Below, piece after piece: positions 24,293 through 34,652 of a stretch of 64,000 nucleotides of DNA. The stretch's first letter is position 1. Each line of letters starts with the position of its first letter. Source of the stretch: Chloroflexota bacterium (GTDB lineage Bacteria > Chloroflexota > UBA6077 > JACCZL01); assembly GCA_020850535.1 (NCBI GenBank), contig JADZEM010000019.1:1-64000 (forward strand). The letters are read 5' to 3'. The position numbers and the translations under genes were made by a program. Under the pieces are notes generated by a model that worked only from the letters and a program-made list of their open reading frames with translations, made no database searches and was not told the DNA's origin.

Positions 24293-25285
24293 TCAGCGCA
24301 CCCGCGCGAACTTCTGGAACATGTGGCAGTCGGCCGGCGCGTGCCCACGGCTGACCAGGAAGGTGTACGTCACCTCGCCGACGTAGATCGAGCCTTCGCT
24401 GTCCACGGCCAGGCTGTGCGGCGCGCCAACGCTCCCCGAGGCGCAGGGGCCGGCCTCAAGCTCCTCCAGCCGGCCCTGAAGCCGGCCGCTCTCGTCGTAG
24501 ACGCTGATGCGGGCCGGTACGCGGGTGGCCGCCTTGCCGTTCCTGAACGACTGCTGCCCCGGCATCCACTGCAGCTCGCTGACGTAGACGAGGCCGTCGC
24601 CGCGCGAGATCACCTGCGTCGGCCGCTGCACGTCGAGCCACTCGGTCAGGTAGGCGCCGTCCGGACTGAAGACCTGGATCCGGTCGTTCTCGCGGTCGGC
24701 CACCAGCACGCGGCCATCGGGCAGCACCCAGATGCCGTGTGGCAGGTTGAACTCGCCGGGGCCGCGGCCGGGCGTGCCCCAGGACTGGATCAGCTCGCCG
24801 GCGGCCGAATAGCGATGCACGCGGCAGTTGCCGTAGCCGTCCGAGATGTACAGCTCGCCGTTCGGCGCGACGGCGACGTTCGTCGGCCGGTTGAACGGCG
24901 GCCCACCGTGCGCGATCGACGCGACGTTCGCGCCGTCGTAGCCAGTATCCGAGGGCTTCCCCGTCCCCAACGTCATCAGCAGCTTGCCGTCGCTGGTGAA
25001 CTTCTTGACGACGTGGCCGCCATCGTCCACGCAGTAGACGCTATCATCCGGCCCGATGGTGATGCCGTGCGTGCGATCTGTAAACTGATCTTCGCCCCAG
25101 GACGACAGAAACGCCCCGTCCTTGCCGTACACGATCACGCGTGGCGCACCGCGCGTGATGAGGTACACCCGATCCCGCGAGTCCACGCCGACCCCCGCGA
25201 CGTCGCGATGGGTCCAACCCGCCGGCAACTGCTCCCAGCCCTCGACAACCTCGTAGCGGTGCGCGCCGCTGCCTACGACGACCAC
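24293..25285 (-). CDS. NHL-repeat beta-propeller protein
   Basis: A 330-residue protein made of NHL repeats, probably a six-bladed propeller resembling peptidyl-alpha-hydroxyglycine lyase-like or SMP-30-like proteins. Repeats are seen as GVGVDSRDRVYLITRGAPRVIVYGKDG, GITIGPDDSVYCVDDGGHVVKKFTSDG, NVAVAPNGELYISDGYGNCRVHRYSAAG, GIWVLPDGRVLVADRENDRIQVFSPDG and LAVDSEGSIYVGEV. I place the start at the GTG at 25285, 7 bases after AGGAGGG; upstream codons up to 25474 lack protein character. There is no signal peptide, and no catalytic residue can be assigned, so a sugar lactonase, a lyase and a binding role all remain open. Confidence 0.87.
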   Translation of the reverse strand: MVVVGSGAHRYEVVEGWEQLPAGWTHRDVAGVGVDSRDRVYLITRGAPRVIVYGKDGAFLSSWGEDQFTDRTHGITIGPDDSVYCVDDGGHVVKKFTSDGKLLMTLGTGKPSDTGYDGANVASIAHGGPPFNRPTNVAVAPNGELYISDGYGNCRVHRYSAAGELIQSWGTPGRGPGEFNLPHGIWVLPDGRVLVADRENDRIQVFSPDGAYLTEWLDVQRPTQVISRGDGLVYVSELQWMPGQQSFRNGKAATRVPARISVYDESGRLQGRLEELEAGPCASGSVGAPHSLAVDSEGSIYVGEVTYTFLVSRGHAPADCHMFQKFARVR

Positions 25286-25527
25286 GTCACATCCCTCCTG
25301 GCTCGGAGCGCCTGGACGCGGCGCGCCGCAGCACGGAGAGCGTAGGCCGCGCGGGCGCATCGCGTCCAGGTGACTCGACCGCGAACAGCACAGGGACACA
25401 GGTTGACGGTATCTCGACGGACTGACTGCTATGTCGCAAGAACGCGCGCTCTCTCGGAGGGACCGCGCCGGCACAGACCCGATTTTCGCGCAACATTGCC
25501 CATCCCCTCCCGCCAGCCAGGAGCGTT

Positions 25528-25920
25528 ATGCAGCCCGTCATGGCCAGCATCTTGATCGCGGACGACGAGCCACACGTTCGAGCGTTGCTCCGCATGATCC
25601 TGTCTCCGACCTTTCGGGTGATCGAGGCCGGCGATGGCGCCGCTGCGCTGAAACTGGCGACCGAGCATCGGCCGGCCGTCGCGATCCTCGACGTGCGCAT
25701 GCCCCACCTCAGCGGACACGAAGTCTGCCGGATGCTGCGCGCCGCCGACGCGACCAGGGACATCCCCGTCATCATGATCACCGCGAACGGCACCCAGGAA
25801 GACCGCCGTGCGGCCATCGCCATCGGCGCGGATCACTTCCTGGCCAAGCCGTTCAGCCCCGCCGTGCTGCTCCGCCTCGTGACTGCGCTGATCGCGGAAC
25901 TCGGGATCGTGCTGGCCTGA
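25528..25920 (+). CDS. single-domain response regulator (CheY-like receiver)
   Basis: A 130-residue stand-alone receiver domain with no output domain. The acidic pocket is Asp12-Asp13-Glu14 (ILIADDEPHVR), the phosphoacceptor is Asp55 in LDVRMPHLSG, the switch Thr is 85 (VIMITANGT) and the invariant Lys is 107 (FLAKPFSP). All residues needed for phosphorylation are present. Its histidine kinase and its target are not encoded nearby, so it probably acts by protein-protein contact or as a phosphorelay intermediate. AGGAG lies 4 bases before the ATG; a second ATG four codons later is a possible alternative. The gene is divergent from the NHL gene across 242 bp. Confidence 0.92.
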   Translation: MQPVMASILIADDEPHVRALLRMILSPTFRVIEAGDGAAALKLATEHRPAVAILDVRMPHLSGHEVCRMLRAADATRDIPVIMITANGTQEDRRAAIAIGADHFLAKPFSPAVLLRLVTALIAELGIVLA

Positions 25921-25963
25921 CTCACGCGGCGCCACGCAGAGCGCAACGCGCCTGGAGACTGTC

Positions 25964-28295
<2,332 letters not shown>

Positions 28296-28305
28296 CGGTA
28301 ACGTC

Positions 28306-28317
28306 CGGGTAGCCGGG
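28306..28317 (+). repeat. 12-bp target-site duplication of copy H (left)
   Basis: CGGGTAGCCGGG precedes copy H directly and is repeated exactly at 28550-28561 after it. Confidence 0.75.
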
Positions 28318-28549
28318 CAGGGCGATTGTATGTTCGTTGGTGTTCCCATAGCTGTGGTGTTCCCATAGCTGTGCGGAACGAGCGGTCGGGGAATGAATCC
28401 CCCGCCTACAGTCATTCAGTCGCTGCGCGACGGACGCCGCGAACGACAGCGACAGGCCAGACGGGAGCGTCGCGGAGCGACAGCATGATGGTAGGCGGGG
28501 ACTTCAGTCCCCGACGACGCTGCGCGACGCGCTCAACATGCAATCGCCC
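28318..28549 (-). repeat. 217-bp-family inverted-repeat element, copy H (opposite orientation, with internal duplication)
   Basis: Starts CAGGGCGATTGTATGTTC and ends ACATGCAATCGCCC, 232 bp. A 17-bp segment, TGGTGTTCCCATAGCTG, is duplicated in tandem at 28338-28371. Removing one unit and restoring the missing terminal TG gives exactly 217 bp. It is flanked by a perfect 12-bp direct repeat and lies between tgt and the SDR gene. Confidence 0.87.
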
Positions 28550-28643
28550 CGGGTAGCCGGGTCAGCCGATGCATGTCCGGGGGTGGCGTTGCCTATACTG
28601 CGTCGCGAGACTGGCAGTTGAACCCTGGCGGAGGCGAACGGCG

Positions 28644-29393
28644 ATGCAGTTGCGCGGCGCGGTGTCTTTGGTGACCGGTGGGAACGGCGGACTGGGCCGG
28701 CGGATCTGCAACGCGCTGGCCCGCGAAGGCTCGAACGTGGCGGTGGTCTGCCGCTCCTCGCGGGAGGACGCCGAGGGCGTGGCCGCCGAGCTGCGCGGCT
28801 ACGACGTGAAGGCCGAGGTCTTCCTGGCCGACGTCACCGTCCAGGAGCAGATCGCCGCCCTCTACGAGCAGGTGCTGGCCCAGTTTGGGCGCATCGACGT
28901 GCTGGTGAACAACGCGGCCTACAACCAGTTCGTGGCGTTCAAGGATCTGGAAGGGCTCACGCCGGACATCTGGAACACCATCCTGAACGCCAACACGACC
29001 GGCCCGTTCCTCTGCATCCGCGAGATCGCCCCGATCATGAAGCGCCAGGGGGGCGGGCGGATCATCAACGTCAGCTCGGTGGCCGGTTTTGCGCCATCGG
29101 GCAGCAGCATCGCCTACGCCGTGTCGAAGTCGGCGCTCAACCACCTGACGCGGTGCATGGCGGTGGCGCTCGCGCCGGACATCCTGGTCAACTGCGTCGC
29201 TCCTGGCCTGATGGAGGGGACGCGCATGACGGCGCGCCTCCACCCCGACCAGGTCAAGAACGCGCGCGCGGGTGCGCTGATCGGGAAGGCTGCCGACCGC
29301 GACGACGTGGCCGAGCAGGTCGTGACGTTCGCCAAGACGGACAGCACAACCGGCCAGAACCTGGTGATCGACGGCGGCCGCTACTTCCACTGA
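28644..29393 (+). CDS. short-chain dehydrogenase/reductase
   Basis: Classical SDR of 249 residues, an NAD(P)-dependent oxidoreductase. The cofactor motif TGGNGGLG is at residues 11-18, the NNAA motif near 89, and the catalytic set is Ser144/145 (INVSSVAG), Tyr158 and Lys162 (YAVSKSA). RSSREDAE after the second strand favours NADP. The C-terminal GQNLVIDGGRYFH is typical of the 3-oxoacyl-ACP reductase-like classical group. GGAGGC lies about 10 bases before the ATG at 28644 and TATACT about 45 bases before it; an upstream ATG in the same frame is less likely. The substrate is not indicated by neighbours. Confidence 0.92.
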   Translation: MQLRGAVSLVTGGNGGLGRRICNALAREGSNVAVVCRSSREDAEGVAAELRGYDVKAEVFLADVTVQEQIAALYEQVLAQFGRIDVLVNNAAYNQFVAFKDLEGLTPDIWNTILNANTTGPFLCIREIAPIMKRQGGGRIINVSSVAGFAPSGSSIAYAVSKSALNHLTRCMAVALAPDILVNCVAPGLMEGTRMTARLHPDQVKNARAGALIGKAADRDDVAEQVVTFAKTDSTTGQNLVIDGGRYFH

Positions 29394-29653
29394 TCGCCGC
29401 TGCAATCGCGACGCGTCGTGGGGCCACCTGAAAGCCGTCACGCCTGAAGTGAACGCCAGCGAGATCCCGATCCGCTGCTCGTTCGTTACGGTTTCGATCC
29501 CAGATTGCCGTCACCTTGCCGCGTTTCTTGGCATGGCGGCGTAGACTGGCGTATCGTTCGGCGGGTCTTCTGCTTCGGGTGCCGGACGGTTGTGCTTCAG
29601 CGCACTGTCCGCTCACCGTTTGCGCCTGCGGGCGTCGTCAGGGAGTCGAGAGC

Positions 29654-30838
29654 TTGCACCGCTGGCTGAACGGATCGCTCCACTCGGGCGCACGGCGGGC
29701 CGTCGGCGTCCTCACACTCGCCGCCGCGCTGGTCGGGCTGCTGCCCGGGATCGTGCCGACGGCCCCGGCCTACGCGCAGAACGTCGAGAGCGCGCCGGCC
29801 ATCGAGCCGGCCACCGCCTGGGCGAAGACGGCCAAAGAGACGGCGATCTGGTCCGGCTGGGACAGCGCAGCCGTCGAGTTCGCGAAGATCCCGAAGGACA
29901 TCACCGTCCAGATGATCGAGCTGCGGGGTGCTCGCGCCTACGTCTACTTTCCGGGCGACGGCAAAGGCCACAAGGCCGGCGAGGTCTGGATCGACCGGGC
30001 CGATCTGACGGACGCGCCCTGGCCGCGCTGGGCCCGCGCCCGCCGCGCCACACACCTCCGCACCATGCCGAATCTGCTGTCCGAAGAGATCACTACCCTG
30101 ACCCGTGGCCAGTACATCGAGACCACGGGCGAGACGCGCGGACGCTGGGCGCAGGCGTTCTACCTGACTGACCGTGCGCCGGGCGAGTGGGTCATGGGCT
30201 GGGTCGATGGCCTGGACTTGATGCTGCCGCGCGGCGACCAGGCCGAGATCTCGACTTACATGCTGACCCGGACCGCGCTGATGACCTCCGCGCCGGACCT
30301 GTGGCTGCGCGTGCCGTATCGCAGCCAGATCGACGGCAGCCCCTACGCCGACGCCAACTGCGGACCGACGAGCGTGGCGATGGCGCTCGAAGCGCTCGGC
30401 AAGAGCGAGCCGCTCGGGACGCTGCGCGAGATGGCGCTCACGCTCCAGGAGAACCCGCGCTGCGACGACTGCGGCACCTACATCCAGCACCTCGCGGCCG
30501 TGGCCGAGATGCGCGGCGCGAAGAGCTACGGCCTGCGCCAGGAGGACGGCGGCTGGCGGCGCTGGACGCTGGACGACATCCGCGCCGAGTTGCGGCAGCA
30601 GCGCGTCGTCATTCCCCAGGTCAAGTACCGCCAACTCCCAGGCCGCGGCCGCGTCGGCTACGGCGGCGACCACTACATCGTGCTGGTCGGGATCGCCGGG
30701 CAGAGCTTCATCTACAACGACCCCGTAGACAGCGACGGGCGCGGCTACGGCCGGCTGATCAGCGCCGAGCAGCTTGAGGCCGCGATGTCGAACGCCAACG
30801 GCGAGTTCGCCCGGACCGCGTTCGCCGTCGGCAAGTAG
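29654..30838 (+). CDS. secreted C39-like cysteine peptidase-domain protein
   Basis: A 394-residue exported protein. Starting at the TTG at 29654, which has AGGGAG 8 bases upstream, the N-terminus is a good signal peptide (core VGVLTLAAALVGLLPG, cleavage likely after AYA). Residues 45-215 contain repeated SH3-like segments around W-x-G and MGWVDG that could bind cell wall. The C-terminal 170 residues are a Peptidase_C39_2-type papain fold: catalytic Cys in NCGPTSVAMALEALG, His in GGDHYIVLVG and Asp in YNDPVDSDG. Such proteins cleave wall peptides or surface proteins; the substrate is unknown. An upstream ATG at 29516 is in frame, but the added residues lack signal-peptide logic. Confidence 0.87.
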   Translation: MHRWLNGSLHSGARRAVGVLTLAAALVGLLPGIVPTAPAYAQNVESAPAIEPATAWAKTAKETAIWSGWDSAAVEFAKIPKDITVQMIELRGARAYVYFPGDGKGHKAGEVWIDRADLTDAPWPRWARARRATHLRTMPNLLSEEITTLTRGQYIETTGETRGRWAQAFYLTDRAPGEWVMGWVDGLDLMLPRGDQAEISTYMLTRTALMTSAPDLWLRVPYRSQIDGSPYADANCGPTSVAMALEALGKSEPLGTLREMALTLQENPRCDDCGTYIQHLAAVAEMRGAKSYGLRQEDGGWRRWTLDDIRAELRQQRVVIPQVKYRQLPGRGRVGYGGDHYIVLVGIAGQSFIYNDPVDSDGRGYGRLISAEQLEAAMSNANGEFARTAFAVGK

Positions 30839-30934
30839 GCCGTCAGCCGGCGGGTCCGCGCAGGCCTCGCTGGTCTGGTCACTCGATTCGCGTGCTCCCG
30901 TGCTTTAGCATTGCCCGCACGAGGAGCATCTCCC

Positions 30935-32077
30935 ATGTTGAACTACTACGATCTGCCCTTTACCGACGAGGAACGCCTCGTACAGCAATCCACGCGCGAG
31001 TGGGTCGAGGCCGTGGCCCTGCCAGGCATCGCCGACCACTTCGAGGCGGCCACCTTCCCGAAGCACCTGATCCCGGAGATGGGCAAGCTCGGCCTCTTCG
31101 GCGCGAGCATGCCGACGTACGGCGCCGGCATGCCGTACTCCTGCTACGGGCTGATCTGCCAGGAGCTTGAGCGGTGCGACTCCGGCCTGCGAAGCTTCGT
31201 CTCGGTCCAGAGCAGCCTGACGATGTTCCCGATCTACGCCTTCGGGTCTGAGGCGCAGAAGCAGAAGTACCTGCCGAAGATGGCCGACGGCGAGCTGATC
31301 GGCTGCTTCGGCCTGACCGAGCCAGACCACGGCTCGGACCCCTCCGGCATGGAGACGCGCGCCGCCTCCGACGGCGACGGCTGGGTCATCAACGGTGCGA
31401 AGATGTGGATCACCAACGGCACCATCGCTGACCTTTGCATCATCTGGGCGAAGACGCCAGACGGCATTCGTGGGTTCGTGGTGGACACGGACACGAAGGG
31501 GTTCAGCGCGCGGAAGGTCGAGAAGAAGCTCTCGCTGCGGGCCTCGGTGACCGCCGAGTTGCACTTCGACGACATGCGGGTGCCGGCCTCGGCGCTGCTG
31601 CCGGGCACGAAGGGGATCGGGTCGGCGCTGCGGTGCCTCAACGAGGCGCGCTTCGGCATCGCCTGGGGCGTCATCGGCGCGGCGATGGCCTGCTTCGAGA
31701 GCGCGCTGGAGTACAGCAAGATCCGACCGCAGTTCGGCAAGCCGATCGCCGGCTTCCAGCTCACCCAGGAGAAACTGGCCGACATGCTGACCGCCATCAC
31801 CCAGGCGCAGCTGGTGGCCTTGCAGCTCGCCCGGCTAAAGGATGGCGGCGCGCTGCGGCACCAGCAGGTCTCCCTGGCGAAGCGCGCCAACGCAGCCTCG
31901 GCCTTGCAGGTGGCCCGAACGGCGCGGACGATCCTTGGCGGCAACGGCATCAGCCTGGAACACCCGATCATCCGCCACATGGCGAACCTCGAAACGGTCA
32001 TCACCTACGAGGGCACCCACGAGATCCACACGCTCATCCTCGGGCAGGATCTGACCGGTATCGCCGCGTTTAGCTGA
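30935..32077 (+). CDS. acyl-CoA dehydrogenase (glutaryl-CoA dehydrogenase-like)
   Basis: Flavoprotein of 380 residues that oxidises acyl-CoA to enoyl-CoA. Features are a helical N-terminal domain (TDEERLVQQSTREWVE), the FAD-binding core with CFGLTEPDHGSDPSGM and WVINGAKMWITNG, and the C-terminal helical bundle. The catalytic base is the Glu in TYEGTHEIHTLILG, about residue 359, placed as in glutaryl-CoA dehydrogenases, and RSFVSVQSSLTMFPI also resembles that subgroup. Decarboxylating activity on glutaryl-CoA is plausible but not proven by sequence. GAGGAG precedes the ATG by 9 bases. No electron-transfer flavoprotein genes are adjacent. Confidence 0.93.
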   Translation: MLNYYDLPFTDEERLVQQSTREWVEAVALPGIADHFEAATFPKHLIPEMGKLGLFGASMPTYGAGMPYSCYGLICQELERCDSGLRSFVSVQSSLTMFPIYAFGSEAQKQKYLPKMADGELIGCFGLTEPDHGSDPSGMETRAASDGDGWVINGAKMWITNGTIADLCIIWAKTPDGIRGFVVDTDTKGFSARKVEKKLSLRASVTAELHFDDMRVPASALLPGTKGIGSALRCLNEARFGIAWGVIGAAMACFESALEYSKIRPQFGKPIAGFQLTQEKLADMLTAITQAQLVALQLARLKDGGALRHQQVSLAKRANAASALQVARTARTILGGNGISLEHPIIRHMANLETVITYEGTHEIHTLILGQDLTGIAAFS

Positions 32078-32262
32078 TCCAGGCAGCGGCTCCGGGCGTA
32101 TATTTCAAGAGAGCGGAACCGCGCTCGGGCAGGTTGTTGAGAGCAACCGGGCCGCAGGTACCGCGCTGCGCTGACGCGGCAGGCGGCCCAGGCGTCAACC
32201 TTACGGCAACACGCGGTACACTCGGAACGGCCGAAGGATGGACCGTTCCAGGGAGTGAGAGG

Positions 32263-32874
32263 ATGGCGTTCAACTTCTTCAACAAGGGGCGGCTGGAGCG
32301 CTCGAAAGCGCTCGGCGACCGCCTTCCCCCGGGGCAGTACCAGACCGAAAAGTGGCCGGTGCTGCACTACGGCTCGGTGCCGGCCTTCAACCCGGAGACC
32401 TGGACCTTCACCGTCTCGGGCCTGGTCGAGAACCCGATGCACCTGACCTACGCGCAGTTTCGCGATCTCCCGACGGTCACCATCAAGACCGACATCCACT
32501 GCGTGACGCGCTGGAGCATGTTCGACAGCGAGTGGACGGGCGTCGCCTTCCGAGACATCATGCGGCTGGTCCGGCCCCGACCAGAGGCCAGATTCGTGAT
32601 GGCGCTCGCCGAGAACAAGTTCACGGCGAATGTCCCGCTTGCCGACCTGGACCGCGACGACGTGCTGCTGCTGTTCCAGCGGAACGGCGAGAACATCTCG
32701 CCGGAGCACGGCTGGCCGCTGCGGCTCTTCGTGCCGCACCTCTACTTCTGGAAGAGCGCCAAATGGCTGCGCGGCCTGGAGTTCGTCGCGGAGGACAAGG
32801 CCGGCTTCTGGGAGTCGTACGGGTATCACATGCGCGGTGACCCCTGGAAGGAAGAGCGGTACGACGGCGACTGA
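32263..32874 (+). CDS. sulfite-oxidase-fold molybdopterin oxidoreductase
   Basis: A 203-residue molybdopterin-binding protein of the sulfite oxidase fold (YedY/SuoX-like short form). The Mo ligand is Cys80 in DIHCVTRWS. VSGLVENPMHLTYAQFRDLP, TGVAFRDIM, ENKFTANVPLADL and PEHGWPLRLFVPHLYFWKSAKWLRGLEF are the standard family blocks. There is no signal peptide, no haem domain and no dimerisation domain, so it is a cytoplasmic minimal form. The substrate is unknown; such proteins in Chloroflexi and Actinobacteria are usually annotated only as sulfite-oxidase-like. TACACT about 45 bases before the ATG and a GGGAGTGAGAGG site support the start. Confidence 0.92.
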   Translation: MAFNFFNKGRLERSKALGDRLPPGQYQTEKWPVLHYGSVPAFNPETWTFTVSGLVENPMHLTYAQFRDLPTVTIKTDIHCVTRWSMFDSEWTGVAFRDIMRLVRPRPEARFVMALAENKFTANVPLADLDRDDVLLLFQRNGENISPEHGWPLRLFVPHLYFWKSAKWLRGLEFVAEDKAGFWESYGYHMRGDPWKEERYDGD

Positions 32875-32879
32875 CCAGA

Positions 32880-32899
32880 CCGGCCCGGGCTAGGGCCGG
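32880..32899. terminator. candidate bidirectional hairpin between convergent genes
   Basis: CCGGCCC and GGGCCGG pair around GGGCTA, across the gap between the oxidoreductase stop and the cofC stop. No T tract follows on either strand. Confidence 0.35.
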
Positions 32900-33639
32900 G
32901 CGCTGGCGGCGGCCGAGCGCCCGGCCTGCTCGACGGCCTCCAGCGTCAGGCCCAGGTCGCGGAGCAGGCGCGCTGCCGGGCAGTTGGCCGCGTTGAGCAA
33001 GAGACGCTGCACATCGTCTGGCGTGTCGAGGTCCAGCGCCAGCCCTGCCCGCTCCACTGTGCGGAGCGGCACGTCAGCCGCGCGTGCCTGCCGCTGATGC
33101 TCCACGAAGCTCCCGACGCCGAAACGCGGCGCGATAGCGGCCGGCGGCGACAGCAGCAGCGCGTTGGTGCCCTCGCGAGCGCCGTCGGGCGCGATGACGA
33201 CGTTCGCCTGCTCGGCGGCCGCGCTGAGCGCGTCGATGTCACCTGTCGTGACGGTGGGCAGGTCTGAGGGCAACATCAGCAGGCCTGCCGCGCCGCCCGA
33301 CGTGGCAACGCGCTGCGCCTGGCGCAGCGCCCGGTTCAGACCGTCACCAGGGCCGTCGTCGGGCGCGATGTCGATCTCAGGGGCCTCGGCCAGGAAGGTC
33401 AACCGCGCATGGTCAGGCGCCACCACCCATGCGTCGCCAGGGTGCAGCACCAGCACCCGCTCGACCGTGCTCGCGTTGCAGGCGGCCGCCAGCACGCCGA
33501 CAAACATCGTCTGACTCAGACGCGTGCGTGCGTCGGCGTCCAGCAGGCCGGCGAGGCGGCGCTTGCTGCCAGCCGACCCCTTGTACGGGATGACGACCCA
33601 CAGTCCGCCGCTCTGCCGCTCGCCCAGGCGATCGACCAT
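32890..33639 (-). CDS. cofC: 2-phospho-L-lactate guanylyltransferase
   Basis: CofC activates 2-phospholactate, or phosphoenolpyruvate in many bacteria, with GTP during coenzyme F420 synthesis. The 249-residue product has the GT-A nucleotidyltransferase layout: WVVIPYKGSAGSKRRLAGLL at the N-terminus, LLMLPSDLPTVTTGDID with the metal-binding Asp, GTNALLLSPP, and FGVGSFVEHQRQA. The C-terminal part DLDTPDDVQRLL is the usual closing motif. Its start overlaps the stop of cofD by a base or so, giving translational coupling. No neighbouring cofE or fbiC is in the window, so the rest of the pathway is elsewhere. Confidence 0.93.
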   Translation of the reverse strand: MVDRLGERQSGGLWVVIPYKGSAGSKRRLAGLLDADARTRLSQTMFVGVLAAACNASTVERVLVLHPGDAWVVAPDHARLTFLAEAPEIDIAPDDGPGDGLNRALRQAQRVATSGGAAGLLMLPSDLPTVTTGDIDALSAAAEQANVVIAPDGAREGTNALLLSPPAAIAPRFGVGSFVEHQRQARAADVPLRTVERAGLALDLDTPDDVQRLLLNAANCPAARLLRDLGLTLEAVEQAGRSAAASARP

Positions 33640-34607
33640 CAGGAGATCGCGGCGTCGAGGCAGGTCTGGGCCAGTGTGCGCTTCACGTCAAAGTCGCGCA
33701 TGATCGTGTCGGTGACCACGGCACGCACGCCCTCCGCTTCGACCGCCGGAGCCAGGGCCGCATCCTGATTGTCGATGACCAGCACGTCCAGGAAGTCGGC
33801 GTAGGCGCGCGCCACCCCGACCGCCGAGACCTCCATGCCCAGGCCGCGCATCATCCGGTCAGCCGGCCCCTTGATGGTCGCCCCGCCGATGATCGGGCTG
33901 ACGCCGACGATCCGCGCAGCCGTCTCACGGAGGGCGTCACGCACGCCGTCGAGCGCCAGGATCGTGCCGACGCTGACCAGCGGGTTGCTCGGGCTGATCA
34001 GGATGACCGACGCCTGTCGGATCGTGTCGAGGAGGCCCGGGGCCGGCCGCGCCGCCTCGACGCCGTCGTAGCGGATCTCCAGCACGTCGTCCTGCGACCG
34101 TCGATGAACGAAGTACTCCTGAAACGCCAGCCAGCCGTCCGGGGTGCGGATCTGGGTCCGGACCGGCTCGTCGCTCATCGGCAGCATCCGCACCGCAAGG
34201 CCCATCCGCGCGGTCAGATCGGCAGTGACCTCGCTCAGGGCGCGGCCCTGGCGAAGCAGCTCGGTGCGGTGGATGTGGACGGCGAGATCGCGGTCCCCGA
34301 GCAGGAACCAGCGCTCGCGCCCAAGCCGCTCGAACATCTCCAGCGCATGATAGGTGTCGCCACGGACGCCCCAGCCCTGCGACGGCTCGACCTGTCCCGA
34401 CAGGGTGTAGAGGACCGTATCGACATCCGGGCAGACCGTCAGCCCGTACAGCTCGGTGTCGTCGCCGGTGTTGACGACGACCGTCACGCGAGACGGATCG
34501 ACCGCCTGCACCACGCCTTCGAGAAACCGGGCCGCGCCGACGCCGCCAGCCAGCACGACCACATCCCGCCGCTCATCAGAAGAGGTCACAGACACGCGCT
34601 CCTGCAC
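33639..34607 (-). CDS. cofD: 2-phospho-L-lactate transferase (F420 biosynthesis)
   Basis: CofD (FbiA) joins the activated 2-phospholactate or PEP moiety to the 7,8-didemethyl-8-hydroxy-5-deazariboflavin core. The 322-residue protein carries VVLAGGVGAARFLEGVV, VNTGDDTELYGLTVCPDVDTVLYTLSG, WFLLGDRDLAVHIHR, ISPSNPLVSVGTILAL and GVSPIIGGATIKGPADRMM, all hallmark segments. It lies 45 bp after the glycine-oxidase-like gene and is coupled to cofC. Together with the LLM oxidoreductase at 12534, it shows that the organism uses F420. Preference for lactate, PEP or glycerate derivatives cannot be told from what I can see. Confidence 0.95.
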   Translation of the reverse strand: MQERVSVTSSDERRDVVVLAGGVGAARFLEGVVQAVDPSRVTVVVNTGDDTELYGLTVCPDVDTVLYTLSGQVEPSQGWGVRGDTYHALEMFERLGRERWFLLGDRDLAVHIHRTELLRQGRALSEVTADLTARMGLAVRMLPMSDEPVRTQIRTPDGWLAFQEYFVHRRSQDDVLEIRYDGVEAARPAPGLLDTIRQASVILISPSNPLVSVGTILALDGVRDALRETAARIVGVSPIIGGATIKGPADRMMRGLGMEVSAVGVARAYADFLDVLVIDNQDAALAPAVEAEGVRAVVTDTIMRDFDVKRTLAQTCLDAAIS

Positions 34608-34652
34608 CCGCTTCCACGCCGCGGGCGCGCCGTTTGATGATGCTGAAGTCGA

